A stretch of 64,000 bases of DNA from contig NZ_JAGIQA010000004.1 of NCBI RefSeq assembly GCF_017814975.1, positions 124,001 through 188,000 on the forward strand, read 5' to 3'. Made by a program: the position numbers and the translations under genes. The DNA is from Cupriavidus consociatus (GTDB lineage: Bacteria; Pseudomonadota; Gammaproteobacteria; Burkholderiales; Burkholderiaceae). The notes under the pieces are model-generated. The model searched no databases and was not told where the DNA came from. It saw nothing but the letters and a program-made list of their open reading frames with translations. Shown here in pieces: positions 53,825-63,566 of this stretch; position 1 is the first letter of the stretch; each line of letters starts with the position of its first letter.

Positions 53825-55048
53825 TCAGCCCGGCTTGCCGTCCACCCGTGGACGCGCAAGCCGCGGCGCGTAGGTCATCGCATAAAGGCCAAACCCTGCC
53901 ACCCAGCACGCCCCCGCGCCCCAGATCCAGTGCAGGTAGCCGGCTGGCCACGCCATCGGACCGAACACACGCAATACCGCGGCCATCGCAATCAGCCAAT
54001 ACGCCACCGTTTCCGTGCGGCCGGCCACCAGCATGCGCCCGGTGTGGCCCAGCGCGGTGCGCGTAATCATGGCGATGATGGCCATGCCGAGCACGCCTAC
54101 CGTGAACGCATGGGTCGCCAGCCCGGCCATCACCAGGCGCAGCGCGCCCAGTGCCTGCAGCAGCAACGCCAGCGGCAGCCACGCATAGGCGAGGTGCAGT
54201 ACCCACAGTAGTGGCCGGTTGCCGACCGCGTAGCCGCGCCATCCCGCCACGCGCACCGCGAGCACGCCGGCGGCGAGCAGCGACAGCGCCGCGGCCAGCC
54301 ACCCCGGCAACGGCAGCAGTCCCGAGGCCAGCCCCAGCACCGTCGCCGGGATCACCATCCGATCGACCTGCTTGTACTGCCGCAGGCGGAAACCGGGAAT
54401 CGCGTTGGTGGTAAACATCGGGATCACGCGGCCGCCGATCACCACCACGAACAGGGTCACCAGCGCCACGCCGGCGCGACAGGCACGCAGCGCCGAGACG
54501 TCATGGCCGCCGGCCTGCAGCCACAATGCGGCGATATCGGCCACGGCGAGCAGCCACAGCGCCAGCGCGAGCGGGTAGTTGCGCCGGTTGCCGGCCCGGG
54601 CCAGCGTGCGCGTGAAGGCCAGTGCCGCCAGCGGCAGGAATACGCCTTCGATGGCGAAGGCAACGGTGCCCGGCGCCAGCCACATGCCCACGCGTCCCGC
54701 CAGCCACAGCAGGAACAGCACGGCCAGCGCGGCGCCGGTCGGCGTGGGCTGGCCGGTCCAGGCGCGGCCCGCCGTGAACAGGAAACCCACCACGATCGCC
54801 GCGGCAAAGCCGAACACCATCTCGTGCGCGTGCCAGAACATCCCGGGCAGCACCGCCGCCGGCCCGACCGACTGCATGCCCGCGAGCATTGCCGACCATG
54901 CCGCAATCGCCAGCGCGGCAAAGATCGCGCCGCCCAGGTAGAAGGGCCGGAACCCCAGCGCGAACAGGGCGAAGCCGCGCGGCGGCGGCCCGGCCGGTGT
55001 CTTGCCGGATGGCGATGGCCGGGACGGAAGGATGGGGATGGTTTCCAT
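53825..55048 (-). CDS. nnrS: NnrS family haem-copper membrane protein
   Basis: Predicted 407 residues with about 12 transmembrane helices. FALFALGFRPFYLGGAIFAA, then PGMFWHAHEMVFGFAAAIVV and GFLFTAGRAWTGQPTPTG, are NnrS signatures; VVVIGGRVIPMFTTNAIPGF and ATHAFTVGVLGMAIIAMITRTALGH-type sequence follow. NnrS is linked to nitric oxide stress and denitrification. It is divergent from narK1, so probably regulated with nitrate respiration. Confidence 0.93.
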   Translation of the reverse strand: METIPILPSRPSPSGKTPAGPPPRGFALFALGFRPFYLGGAIFAALAIAAWSAMLAGMQSVGPAAVLPGMFWHAHEMVFGFAAAIVVGFLFTAGRAWTGQPTPTGAALAVLFLLWLAGRVGMWLAPGTVAFAIEGVFLPLAALAFTRTLARAGNRRNYPLALALWLLAVADIAALWLQAGGHDVSALRACRAGVALVTLFVVVIGGRVIPMFTTNAIPGFRLRQYKQVDRMVIPATVLGLASGLLPLPGWLAAALSLLAAGVLAVRVAGWRGYAVGNRPLLWVLHLAYAWLPLALLLQALGALRLVMAGLATHAFTVGVLGMAIIAMITRTALGHTGRMLVAGRTETVAYWLIAMAAVLRVFGPMAWPAGYLHWIWGAGACWVAGFGLYAMTYAPRLARPRVDGKPG

Positions 55049-55323
55049 GGCGGAATGGGTCGGAATCTGGTGAATCGGGCAGTGCCCGGGCAACGTACGG
55101 CAGATTCTTGATCTGGCGCAGGATTGCCGCAAGCACGCAAGCGGGTGCCATGCGTGCCGCAATCACGATAGCACCGGCGCCGCGCCGCCAACCTCCGCCG
55201 GTGGAACTACCTCCAACGACAGATCGCTCCATGTGGCGCGCTGTGCTGCCGGCGAATAGGCAGCACCAGTGGCCGCCCCTACTCTGGCATCACCCCCGCC
55301 AAAGTTGACACAGGAGCATGGCC

Positions 55324-56604
55324 ATGGCCACCCAAACACGCGCGCCGGAACCCGTTCCAGCCGGCGCGGCAATCACGCTGGCGTCCAGTACTTTCGCATT
55401 TACCATCTGCTTTGCCGTCTGGATGCTGTTCGCCGTCCTGGGCATCCCGCTCAAGCAGGAACTCGGCCTCAACGACACCGAATTCGGCCTGCTGGCCGCC
55501 ACGCCGGTGCTGAGCGGCTCGCTGATCCGCGTGCCGCTGGGCATCTGGACCGACCGCTTCGGCGGCCGCATCGTCTTCTTCGCGCTGATGCTGGCCACGG
55601 TGATCCCGATCTGGCTGATCTCCTATGCGCACAGCCTGTGGCAACTGCTGGTGCTGGGCCTGTTCGTCGGCCTGGCGGGCGGCTCATTCTCGGTTGGTAC
55701 GCCCTACGTGGCGCGCTGGTTCCCGCGCTCGCGCCAGGGCCTGGCAATGGGCATCTTCGGCGCCGGCAACTCGGGCGCGGCACTGACCAAGTTCGTCGCG
55801 CCGGCGATGATCCTGGCGGCCGGCACCTGGACCGTGGTGCCGCGCGTGTATTCGGTGGCGATGCTCGTCACCGCGCTGCTGTTCTGGGTGTTCTCGCGCA
55901 GCAATCCGGCGCACATGGTCAAGTCCAGCGTGGGCTGGCGCGAGCAGCTGGCGGTGATGCGCGACGCGCGCGTGTGGCGCTATTCGCAGTACTACTCGGT
56001 GGTATTCGGCGGCTATGTCGGCCTGTCGCTGTGGATGACCAAGTACTACATCGGCGAATACGGCTTCGACATCAAGACCGCCGCCTTCCTGGCCGCGTGC
56101 TTCTCGCTGCCCGGCGGCGTGCTGCGCGCCATTGGCGGCTGGATCTCCGACCGCTACGGCGCACACCGCACCACCTGGTGGGTGATGTGGGTGAGCTGGG
56201 TCGGCTTCTTCCTGCTGAGCTATCCGCAGACCGACTTCATCGTCCAGACCACCGGCGGCCCGCAGGCATTCCGCATCGCGCTGACGCCGACGGTATTCAC
56301 CATCCTGCTGTTCGTGGTCGGCATCGCCTTCGCCATCGGCAAGGCCTCGGTCTTCAAGTTCATCTCCAACGATTTCACGCACAACATCGGCGCGGTTTCC
56401 GGCGTGGTCGGCCTGGCCGGCGGCCTGGGCGGCTTCATCCTGCCGATCCTGTTCGGCATGCTGGCCGACCTGACCGGCGTGCGCAGCAGCTGCTTCATGC
56501 TGATGTACGGCACGGTATGCGTGAGCCTGGTGTGGATGCACTACAGCCACCGCGCTGAACGCCAGCGCAAGGCACAGGCCGTCGGGCTCACGCAGGCAGC
56601 CTGA
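55324..56604 (+). CDS. narK1: Nitrate/nitrite transporter NarK1
   Basis: Predicted 426 residues from ATG 55324 (AGGAG at 55312-55316, 7-nt spacing; ATG 55318 is too close). MFS with 12 helices. Nitrate signature segments are AMGIFGAGNSGAALTKFVAP and VSGVVGLAGGLGGFILPILF. GIWTDRFGGRIVFFALMLAT follows helix 2. NarK1-type proteins are nitrate/proton symporters. Followed by narK2 after 53 nt. Confidence 0.93.
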   Translation: MATQTRAPEPVPAGAAITLASSTFAFTICFAVWMLFAVLGIPLKQELGLNDTEFGLLAATPVLSGSLIRVPLGIWTDRFGGRIVFFALMLATVIPIWLISYAHSLWQLLVLGLFVGLAGGSFSVGTPYVARWFPRSRQGLAMGIFGAGNSGAALTKFVAPAMILAAGTWTVVPRVYSVAMLVTALLFWVFSRSNPAHMVKSSVGWREQLAVMRDARVWRYSQYYSVVFGGYVGLSLWMTKYYIGEYGFDIKTAAFLAACFSLPGGVLRAIGGWISDRYGAHRTTWWVMWVSWVGFFLLSYPQTDFIVQTTGGPQAFRIALTPTVFTILLFVVGIAFAIGKASVFKFISNDFTHNIGAVSGVVGLAGGLGGFILPILFGMLADLTGVRSSCFMLMYGTVCVSLVWMHYSHRAERQRKAQAVGLTQAA

Positions 56605-56657
56605 TAGCTCACCTCTCAAGCGCGCCTCCGCGCTCTTTCAACCAAGGCATACCAATC

Positions 56658-58043
56658 ATGACCTCATCCGTACTCACCCGCTGGGAGCCCGAGAACGCGG
56701 CATTCTGGCAAAGCGAGGGCGAGCGCATCGCCTATCGCAACCTGTGGATCTCGATCCCGGCGCTGATGCTGGCGTTCGTGGTCTGGATGCTGTGGAGCGT
56801 GGTCGCGGTCAACCTGGACCGCGCCGGCTTCCAGTTCACCAAGAACCAGCTGTTCTGGCTGACCGCGCTGCCGGCGCTGTCGGGCGCCACGCTGCGCATC
56901 TTCTATTCCTTCCTGGTGCCAGTGTTCGGCGGGCGCCGCTTCACCGCGATCTCCACCGCGCTGCTGCTGATCCCCGCGCTGGGGATGGGCTTCGCGCTGC
57001 GCGACCCGTCCACCGGCTATCCCACGCTGCTGGTGCTGGCGCTGCTGTGCGGGCTGGGCGGCGCCAACTTCAGCTCGTCGATGGCCAACATCAGCTTCTT
57101 CTTCCCCAAGGCGAAGAAGGGCCTGGCCACCGGGCTGAATGCCGGCATCGGCAACCTGGGCGTGTCGGTGGTGCAGTTCGTCACGCCGCTGGTGGTCTCG
57201 CTGGCGGTGTTCGGCGCGCTCGGCGGCGAGCCGCAGCAATACCAGGCGAACGGCGCCACACAGGACCTGTGGCTGCAGAACGCGGGCTTTATCTGGGTGC
57301 CGTTCATCGTGGTGTCGGCGCTGGCCGCGTGGTTCGGCATGCATGACATCGCCGATGCCAAGGCATCGTTTGCAGAACAGGCCGTGATCTTCAAGCGCAA
57401 GCACAACTGGCTGATGTGCTGGCTGTACGTGGGCACCTTCGGCTCGTTCATCGGCTTTTCGGCCGGGCTGGCGCTGCTGACCAAGTCGCAGTTCCCGGGC
57501 GTGAACCCCACCGCCTATGCCTTCCTGGGGCCGCTGGTCGGCGCGCTGACGCGTCCCGTGGGCGGCTGGATCTCCGACAAGCTCGGCGGTGCGCGCGTCA
57601 CGCTGTGGACCTTCATCGGCATGATCGCGGCGGTATTCGCCGTGCTGGCAGCGCTGCCGCATGACGGCGCCGGCGGCAACTTCACCGGGTTCCTCGCGGC
57701 CTTCATCGCGCTGTTCGCGCTGACCGGCATCGGCAACGGTTCGACCTTCCGCATGATCCCGGTGATCTTCCTGACCGAGCGCCAGCGCGCCGCGAAGGGC
57801 AAGGGCGACGCCGCACAACGCCAGGCGCTGCAGGAAGCCGGCAAGGAGTCCGCCGCCGTGCTTGGCTTCTCCGGCGCGATCGGCGCGTACGGCGGCTTCT
57901 TTATCCCCAAGAGCTTCGGCACCTCGCTGGAGCTGACCGGCGCACCGGATACCGCGCTGTACTGCTTCATTGCCTTCTATGTCAGCTGCGTGCTGGTGAC
58001 GTGGTGGTATTACGCGCGCCGCAACGCGCCCATGCCCTGCTGA
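56658..58043 (+). CDS. narK2: Nitrate/nitrite transporter NarK2
   Basis: Predicted 461 residues. The nitrate signature occurs twice: ATGLNAGIGNLGVSVVQFVTP and LGFSGAIGAYGGFFIPKSFG. NLWISIPALMLAFVVWMLWS and TKNQLFWLTALPALSGATLR are typical of NarK2-type proteins, which exchange nitrate for nitrite. Tandem with narK1 and upstream of narG across a strong hairpin. Confidence 0.94.
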   Translation: MTSSVLTRWEPENAAFWQSEGERIAYRNLWISIPALMLAFVVWMLWSVVAVNLDRAGFQFTKNQLFWLTALPALSGATLRIFYSFLVPVFGGRRFTAISTALLLIPALGMGFALRDPSTGYPTLLVLALLCGLGGANFSSSMANISFFFPKAKKGLATGLNAGIGNLGVSVVQFVTPLVVSLAVFGALGGEPQQYQANGATQDLWLQNAGFIWVPFIVVSALAAWFGMHDIADAKASFAEQAVIFKRKHNWLMCWLYVGTFGSFIGFSAGLALLTKSQFPGVNPTAYAFLGPLVGALTRPVGGWISDKLGGARVTLWTFIGMIAAVFAVLAALPHDGAGGNFTGFLAAFIALFALTGIGNGSTFRMIPVIFLTERQRAAKGKGDAAQRQALQEAGKESAAVLGFSGAIGAYGGFFIPKSFGTSLELTGAPDTALYCFIAFYVSCVLVTWWYYARRNAPMPC

Positions 58044-58054
58044 CCGCCTTGCCG

Positions 58055-58084
58055 GCCGGACTAGTTCTTCGGAACTAGTCCGGC
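58055..58084 (+). terminator. Perfect 13-bp hairpin with UUCG loop between narK2 and narG
   Basis: GCCGGACTAGTTC (58055-58067) pairs with GAACTAGTCCGGC (58072-58084) around TTCG, a very stable RNA tetraloop. No T-run follows. It starts 12 nt after the narK2 stop and 147 nt before narG, so it could set a processing point or partial terminator between transporter and enzyme genes. Confidence 0.75.
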
Positions 58085-58230
58085 GCCCGGCACCTCCCCC
58101 GATCGCCATGCGGCGGCTGTTCCACCAGCGAATTGGCTGCCGCCCCGCTCCCCCATAAGCTCAAGGTGTCCCTGCAAACGCTCCCGCAATCCCCGGAGCG
58201 CCGCAGAAAAGCCTCGCGGAGAACAAGCAA

Positions 58231-61200
58231 ATGAGTCATTTCCTGGATCGACTGAAGTTCATGTCGCGCGTCAAGTCCACCTATGCGGACGGCCACGGCG
58301 CGGTGGTGAACGAAGACCGCAAGTGGGAAGACGGCTACCGCAGCCGCTGGCAGCACGACAAGATCGTGCGCTCCACCCACGGCGTGAACTGCACCGGCTC
58401 CTGCTCCTGGAAGGTCTATGTGAAGAACGGCCTGATCACCTGGGAAACGCAGCAGACCGACTACCCGCGCACGCGCCCGGACCTGCCCAACCACGAGCCC
58501 CGCGGCTGTCCGCGCGGCGCGTCGTACAGCTGGTACGTCTACTCCGCGCAGCGCGTCAAATATCCGATGATCCGCGGCCGCCTGATGGAGATGTGGCGCG
58601 AGGCCCGCAAGACCATGGACCCGGTCGCCGCCTGGGAATCGATCAGCCAGGACCCGAAGAAGGCGGCACGCTACAAGAGCGTGCGCGGCCAGGGCGGCTT
58701 CGTGCGCGCCGACTGGAACACCGCCACCGAGATGATCGCCGCGGCCAACGCCTTCACCGTGAAGAAGTTCGGCCCGGACCGCGTGATCGGCTTCTCGCCG
58801 ATCCCGGCCATGTCGATGGTTTCGTACGCCGCCGGCGCGCGCTACCTGAGCCTGCTCGGCGGCGCCTGCCTGTCGTTCTACGACTGGTACTGCGACCTGC
58901 CGCCGGCCAGCCCGCAGATCTGGGGCGAGCAGACCGATGTGCCCGAATCGGCCGACTGGTACAACTCCACCTACCTGATGGTGTGGGGCTCCAACGTGCC
59001 GCAGACGCGCACGCCCGATGCGCACTTCTACACCGAAGTCCGCTACAAGGGCACCAAGACCGTCGCCGTCTCGTCCGACTTCGGCGAGATGGTCAAGTTC
59101 GGCGATATCTGGCTGGCGCCGAAGCAAGGCACCGATGCCGCGCTGGCGATGGCCATGGGCCATGTGGTGCTGAAGGAATTCCACGCCAACGGCAAGTCCG
59201 CCTACTTCCGCGACTACATCCGGCAGTACACCGACATGCCGATGCTGGTGCTGTTGCGCGAGAACCAGGACAACGCAGGCACGCTGGTGCCCGACCACTT
59301 CCTGCGCGCCTCGCACCTGGCCGACAACCTCGGCGAAGCCAACCACCCCGAGTGGAAGACGCTGGTGGTGGACAACGCCACCGGCGAGATCGTCGCGCCC
59401 AACGGATCGATCGGCTTCCGCTGGGGCGAGGCCGCGCACAACGGCGGCGAGAAGGTGGGCCGCTGGAACCTGGAAATGAAGGACGGCGGCAGCGGCCGCA
59501 CGGTCGAGCCGCGCCTGTCGCTGGTCGGCCACCACGATGAGGTGGTGGTGGAAGTCGGCTTCCCCTATTTCGGCGGCGAACACGACGAACTGCTGCGCCG
59601 CCGCGTGCCGGCGCGCCGCATCACGCTGGCCGACGGCAGCACCGCGCTGGTGGCGACCGTGTACGACCTGCAGATGGCCAACTATGGTGTCGACCAGGGC
59701 CTGGGCGGCCCCAACGTGGCGTCGTCGTATGAGGACGACGTGCCCTACACCCCGGCCTGGCAGGAAAAGCACACCTCCGTCCCGGCCCGCCTGGTGACCC
59801 AGGTGGCGCGCGAGTTCGCCGACAACGCCGACCGCACGCAAGGCAAGAGCATGGTGATCGTCGGTGCCGCGCTGAACCACTGGTACCACAACGACATGAT
59901 CTACCGCGGCATCGTCAACCTGCTGATGATGTGCGGCTGCATTGGCAAGAGCGGCGGCGGCTGGGCCCACTATGTCGGCCAGGAAAAGCTGCGCCCGCAG
60001 TTCGGCTGGGCCCCGCTGGCCTTCGGCCTGGACTGGTCGCGCCCGCCGCGCCAGATGAACGGCACCTCGTTCTTCTACAACCACACCAGCCAGTGGCGCC
60101 ACGAGAAGCTGGCCGTCGACGAGATCCTGTCGCCGACCGCCGACCGCAAGCGCTATGACGGCCTGTCGCTGCTGGACCTGAACGCCAGGTCCGAGCGCAT
60201 GGGCTGGCTGCCGTCGGCGCCGCAGCTCGGCACCAATCCACTCGACGTGGTCGACGCGGCCGAGCAAGCCGGCAAGGATCCGGTGGCCTACACCGTCGAG
60301 CAACTGAAGTCGGGCGCGCTGCAGTTTGCCTGCGACGACCCCGACAATCCGGCCAACTTCCCGCGCAACATGTTCGTGTGGCGCTCCAATATCCTGGGCA
60401 GCTCTGGCAAGGGACATGAGTACTTCCTGAAGTACCTGCTCGGCACGCAGAACGCCGTATTTGGCGACGAGAATGACGCGATCATGCCGAGCGAAGTCAA
60501 CGTGCGCCCGGCCGCCGAAGGCAAGCTCGACCTGCTGACCGTGCTGGACTTCCGCATGAGCACCACCTGCCTGTATGGCGACATCGTGCTGCCGACGGCA
60601 ACCTGGTACGAGAAGGACGACCTCAACACGTCCGACATGCACCCCTTCATCCACCCGCTGTCCGAAGCCGTGCAGCCGCTGTGGGAAAGCAAGACCGACT
60701 GGGAAATCTACAAGGCCATCGCGAAGAAGTTCAGCGAGATCGCCGGCCCATACCTGGGCACGCGCAAGGACCTGGTCTGCACGCCGCTGCTGCACGACAC
60801 GCCGGGCGAACTGGGCCAGCCGTTCGAGCCCAAGGACTGGAAGGCCGGCGAGTGCGACCTGATCCCCGGCAAGACCGCGCCGTCGATGACCGTGGTCGAG
60901 CGCAACTACGCGGACATCTACAAGAAATTTACCTCGATCGGCCCGCTGCTCGACAAGCTCGGCAATGGCGGCAAGGGCATCAACTGGAACACCCAGCATG
61001 AGGTGAAGGAAATCGGCGAGCTGAGCCACACGGTGACGGAGCCCGGCGTGAGCCAGGGCCGCCCGAAGCTCGAAACGGCAATCGACGCCGCCGAGATGAT
61101 CCTGACCTTCGCGCCCGAAACCAACGGCCACGTCGCCGTCAAGGCGTGGGAAGCGCTGTCGAAGATCACCGGCCGCGACCACACCCATCTGGCCGAAGGG

Positions 61201-61992
61201 CGCGAGCACGACAAGATCCGCTTCCGCGACGTGCAGGCGCAGCCGCGCAAGATCATCTCCGCGCCGACGTGGTCGGGACTGGAATCGGAAGAAGTCAGCT
61301 ACAACGCCGGCTACACCAACGTGCATGAACTGATCCCCTGGCGCACGCTGACCGGCCGCCAGCAGTTCTACCAGGACCACCGCTGGATGCTGGACTTTGG
61401 CGAAGGCGCTTGCGTGTACAAGCCGGCCATCGACACCAAGACCGTGGCGCCGATGCTGGGCAGGAAGCCCAACGGCAACCCGGAGCTGGTGCTGAACTGG
61501 ATCACGCCGCACCAGAAGTGGGGCATCCACTCCACGTATTCGGACAACCTGCGCATGCTGACGCTGTCGCGCGGCGGCCCGCACGTGTGGATCTCCGAAG
61601 CCGAGGCCCGCGCCAACGGCATCCGCGACAACGACTGGGTCGAGGTGTTCAACGTCAACGGCACGCTGACCGCGCGGGTGGTGGTGTCGCAGCGCGTGCC
61701 CAAGGGCATGTGCCTGATGTACCACGCCCAGGAGAAGATCGTGAACGTTCCCGGTGCCGAGACCAGCGGCATGCGCGGCGGCATCCACAACTCGGTCACG
61801 CGCGCCGTGACCAAGCCCACGCACATGATCGGCGGCTACGCGCAGTTGGCCTACGGCTTCAACTACTACGGCACCGTGGGCAGCAACCGCGATGAATTCG
61901 TGATCCTGCGCAAGATGAAGAAGGTCGACTGGCTCGAAGGGCCGCTCGTGGAATCGACGCAGTTTCGTGTGAATGAAGGAGCAACGCAATGA
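58231..61992 (+). CDS. narG: Respiratory nitrate reductase alpha subunit NarG
   Basis: Predicted 1253 residues, full family length. The FS0 [4Fe-4S] site has His50, Cys54 and Cys58 in HGVNCTGSCSW, with the fourth ligand in EPRGCPRG. The Mo-bis-MGD ligand Asp222 is in YCDLPPASP. It lacks a twin-arginine signal, as expected for the cytoplasm-facing membrane-bound Nar enzyme. It reduces nitrate to nitrite with electrons from quinol via NarI and NarH. The stop overlaps narH by 4 nt (ATGA). Confidence 0.98.
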   Translation: MSHFLDRLKFMSRVKSTYADGHGAVVNEDRKWEDGYRSRWQHDKIVRSTHGVNCTGSCSWKVYVKNGLITWETQQTDYPRTRPDLPNHEPRGCPRGASYSWYVYSAQRVKYPMIRGRLMEMWREARKTMDPVAAWESISQDPKKAARYKSVRGQGGFVRADWNTATEMIAAANAFTVKKFGPDRVIGFSPIPAMSMVSYAAGARYLSLLGGACLSFYDWYCDLPPASPQIWGEQTDVPESADWYNSTYLMVWGSNVPQTRTPDAHFYTEVRYKGTKTVAVSSDFGEMVKFGDIWLAPKQGTDAALAMAMGHVVLKEFHANGKSAYFRDYIRQYTDMPMLVLLRENQDNAGTLVPDHFLRASHLADNLGEANHPEWKTLVVDNATGEIVAPNGSIGFRWGEAAHNGGEKVGRWNLEMKDGGSGRTVEPRLSLVGHHDEVVVEVGFPYFGGEHDELLRRRVPARRITLADGSTALVATVYDLQMANYGVDQGLGGPNVASSYEDDVPYTPAWQEKHTSVPARLVTQVAREFADNADRTQGKSMVIVGAALNHWYHNDMIYRGIVNLLMMCGCIGKSGGGWAHYVGQEKLRPQFGWAPLAFGLDWSRPPRQMNGTSFFYNHTSQWRHEKLAVDEILSPTADRKRYDGLSLLDLNARSERMGWLPSAPQLGTNPLDVVDAAEQAGKDPVAYTVEQLKSGALQFACDDPDNPANFPRNMFVWRSNILGSSGKGHEYFLKYLLGTQNAVFGDENDAIMPSEVNVRPAAEGKLDLLTVLDFRMSTTCLYGDIVLPTATWYEKDDLNTSDMHPFIHPLSEAVQPLWESKTDWEIYKAIAKKFSEIAGPYLGTRKDLVCTPLLHDTPGELGQPFEPKDWKAGECDLIPGKTAPSMTVVERNYADIYKKFTSIGPLLDKLGNGGKGINWNTQHEVKEIGELSHTVTEPGVSQGRPKLETAIDAAEMILTFAPETNGHVAVKAWEALSKITGRDHTHLAEGREHDKIRFRDVQAQPRKIISAPTWSGLESEEVSYNAGYTNVHELIPWRTLTGRQQFYQDHRWMLDFGEGACVYKPAIDTKTVAPMLGRKPNGNPELVLNWITPHQKWGIHSTYSDNLRMLTLSRGGPHVWISEAEARANGIRDNDWVEVFNVNGTLTARVVVSQRVPKGMCLMYHAQEKIVNVPGAETSGMRGGIHNSVTRAVTKPTHMIGGYAQLAYGFNYYGTVGSNRDEFVILRKMKKVDWLEGPLVESTQFRVNEGATQ

Positions 61993-63539
61993 AGATCCGC
62001 GCCCAGGTGGCCATGGTGCTGAACCTCGACAAGTGCATCGGCTGCCATACCTGCTCCGTGACCTGCAAGAACGTCTGGACCAGCCGCGACGGCGTCGAGT
62101 ACGCGTGGTTCAACAACGTCGAGACCAAGCCCGGCATCGGCTATCCCAAGGAATGGGAGAACCAGGACAAGTGGCAGGGCGGCTGGAAGCGCAATGCCGA
62201 CGGCACGCTGGAGCCGCGCCAGGGCGGCAAGCTGAAGATCCTGGCGAACCTGTTCGCCAACCCCAACCTGCCGCAGATCGACGAGTACTACGAGCCGTTC
62301 ACCTACGACTACGAGCACCTGCAGAAGGCGCCGCTGTCGCAGACCCCGCCCACCGCGCGCCCGGTCTCGGTGCTGACCGGCCGCAAGATGGAAAAGATCG
62401 AGTGGGGCCCGAACTGGGAAGATGACCTCGGTGGCGAGTTCAGCTCGCGCGGCCGCGACAAGCTCTTCGATGACGTGCAGAAGGAGATGTACTCGACCTT
62501 TGAGAACACCTTCATGATGTACCTGCCGCGCCTGTGCGAGCACTGCCTGAACCCGGCCTGCGTAGCCTCGTGCCCGTCCGGCTCGATCTACAAGCGCGAG
62601 GACGACGGCATCGTGCTGGTCGACCAGGACAAGTGCCGCGGCTGGCGCATGTGCATCTCGGGCTGCCCGTACAAGAAGATCTATTTCAACTGGCAGAGCG
62701 GCAAGGCCGAGAAATGCCTGTTCTGCTATCCGCGCATCGAGGCCGGCCAGCCTACGGTCTGCTCCGAGACCTGCGTCGGGCGCATCCGCTACCTCGGCGT
62801 GATGCTGTACGACGCCGACCGCATCGAGCAGGCCGCGTCGGTGGCCGACGAGCGCGACCTGTACCAGTCGCAACTCGACGTCTTCCTCGATCCGCACGAC
62901 CCGGCAGTGCAGGCCGAGGCGCTGCGCCAGGGCATCCCGCAAAGCTGGCTCGACGCCGCGCGCAAGTCGCCGGTCTACAAGATGGCGTGCGAGTGGAAGG
63001 TCGCCTTCCCGCTGCACCCAGAGTACCGCACGCTGCCGATGGTCTGGTACATCCCCCCGCTGTCGCCGATCCAGTCGGCGGCCGAAGCGGGCCACATGGG
63101 CATGAACGGCATCATCCCCGACGTCAAGAGCCTGCGCATCCCGGTCAAGTACCTGGCCAACCTGCTGACCGCGGGCGATGTGATGCCGGTGCTGTCGGCG
63201 CTGGACCGCATGCTGGCGATGCGCGCCTACAAGCGCTCGCAGGTGGTGGACGGCGTGCAGGACCTGGACGTGCTCAGGCAAGTGGGCCTGACGCCCGCGC
63301 AGGTCGAGGACATGTACAAGACCATGGCCATCGCCAATTACGAGGACCGTTTCGTGATCCCGTCCTCGCACAAGGAACTGGTCGAGGACAGCTTCAACGA
63401 CAAGGCCAGCTGCGGCTTCACCTTCGGCAACGGCTGCTCGGGCGGGACCTCGGATGGCGCGCTGTTCGGCAAGAAGCCGCAGGGCAGCGTGCATTTCGTC
63501 GACATGCCCAGGTCGCGCAAGAAGGCCGTGATGAGCTGA
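61989..63539 (+). CDS. narH: Respiratory nitrate reductase beta subunit NarH
   Basis: Predicted 516 residues. Four iron-sulfur cluster motifs are visible: DKCIGCHTCSVTCKNVW, LCEHCLNPACVASCPSG, DKCRGWRMCISGCPYKK with Trp in place of one Cys (giving a [3Fe-4S] centre), and AEKCLFCYPRIEAGQPTVCS. It passes electrons from NarI haems to NarG. It is coupled to narG by a 4-nt overlap and followed by narJ after 27 nt. Confidence 0.98.
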   Translation: MKIRAQVAMVLNLDKCIGCHTCSVTCKNVWTSRDGVEYAWFNNVETKPGIGYPKEWENQDKWQGGWKRNADGTLEPRQGGKLKILANLFANPNLPQIDEYYEPFTYDYEHLQKAPLSQTPPTARPVSVLTGRKMEKIEWGPNWEDDLGGEFSSRGRDKLFDDVQKEMYSTFENTFMMYLPRLCEHCLNPACVASCPSGSIYKREDDGIVLVDQDKCRGWRMCISGCPYKKIYFNWQSGKAEKCLFCYPRIEAGQPTVCSETCVGRIRYLGVMLYDADRIEQAASVADERDLYQSQLDVFLDPHDPAVQAEALRQGIPQSWLDAARKSPVYKMACEWKVAFPLHPEYRTLPMVWYIPPLSPIQSAAEAGHMGMNGIIPDVKSLRIPVKYLANLLTAGDVMPVLSALDRMLAMRAYKRSQVVDGVQDLDVLRQVGLTPAQVEDMYKTMAIANYEDRFVIPSSHKELVEDSFNDKASCGFTFGNGCSGGTSDGALFGKKPQGSVHFVDMPRSRKKAVMS

Positions 63540-63566
63540 GCGCTCGCGAACGAACCGGAGAAGAAC

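Noticed and set aside
55100..55125. FNR/Dnr box in the nnrS-narK1 promoter region
   Set aside because: Only a half-site TTGAT (55108-55112) fits; the second half has few matching bases. Too weak to annotate.
58075..61989. Very long open frame (about 1300 codons) antisense to narG
   Set aside because: It is a shadow of the strongly coding narG in GC-rich DNA. Its composition is His/Arg/Ala/Gln-rich with no domain, while narG is complete with all its cofactor ligands.
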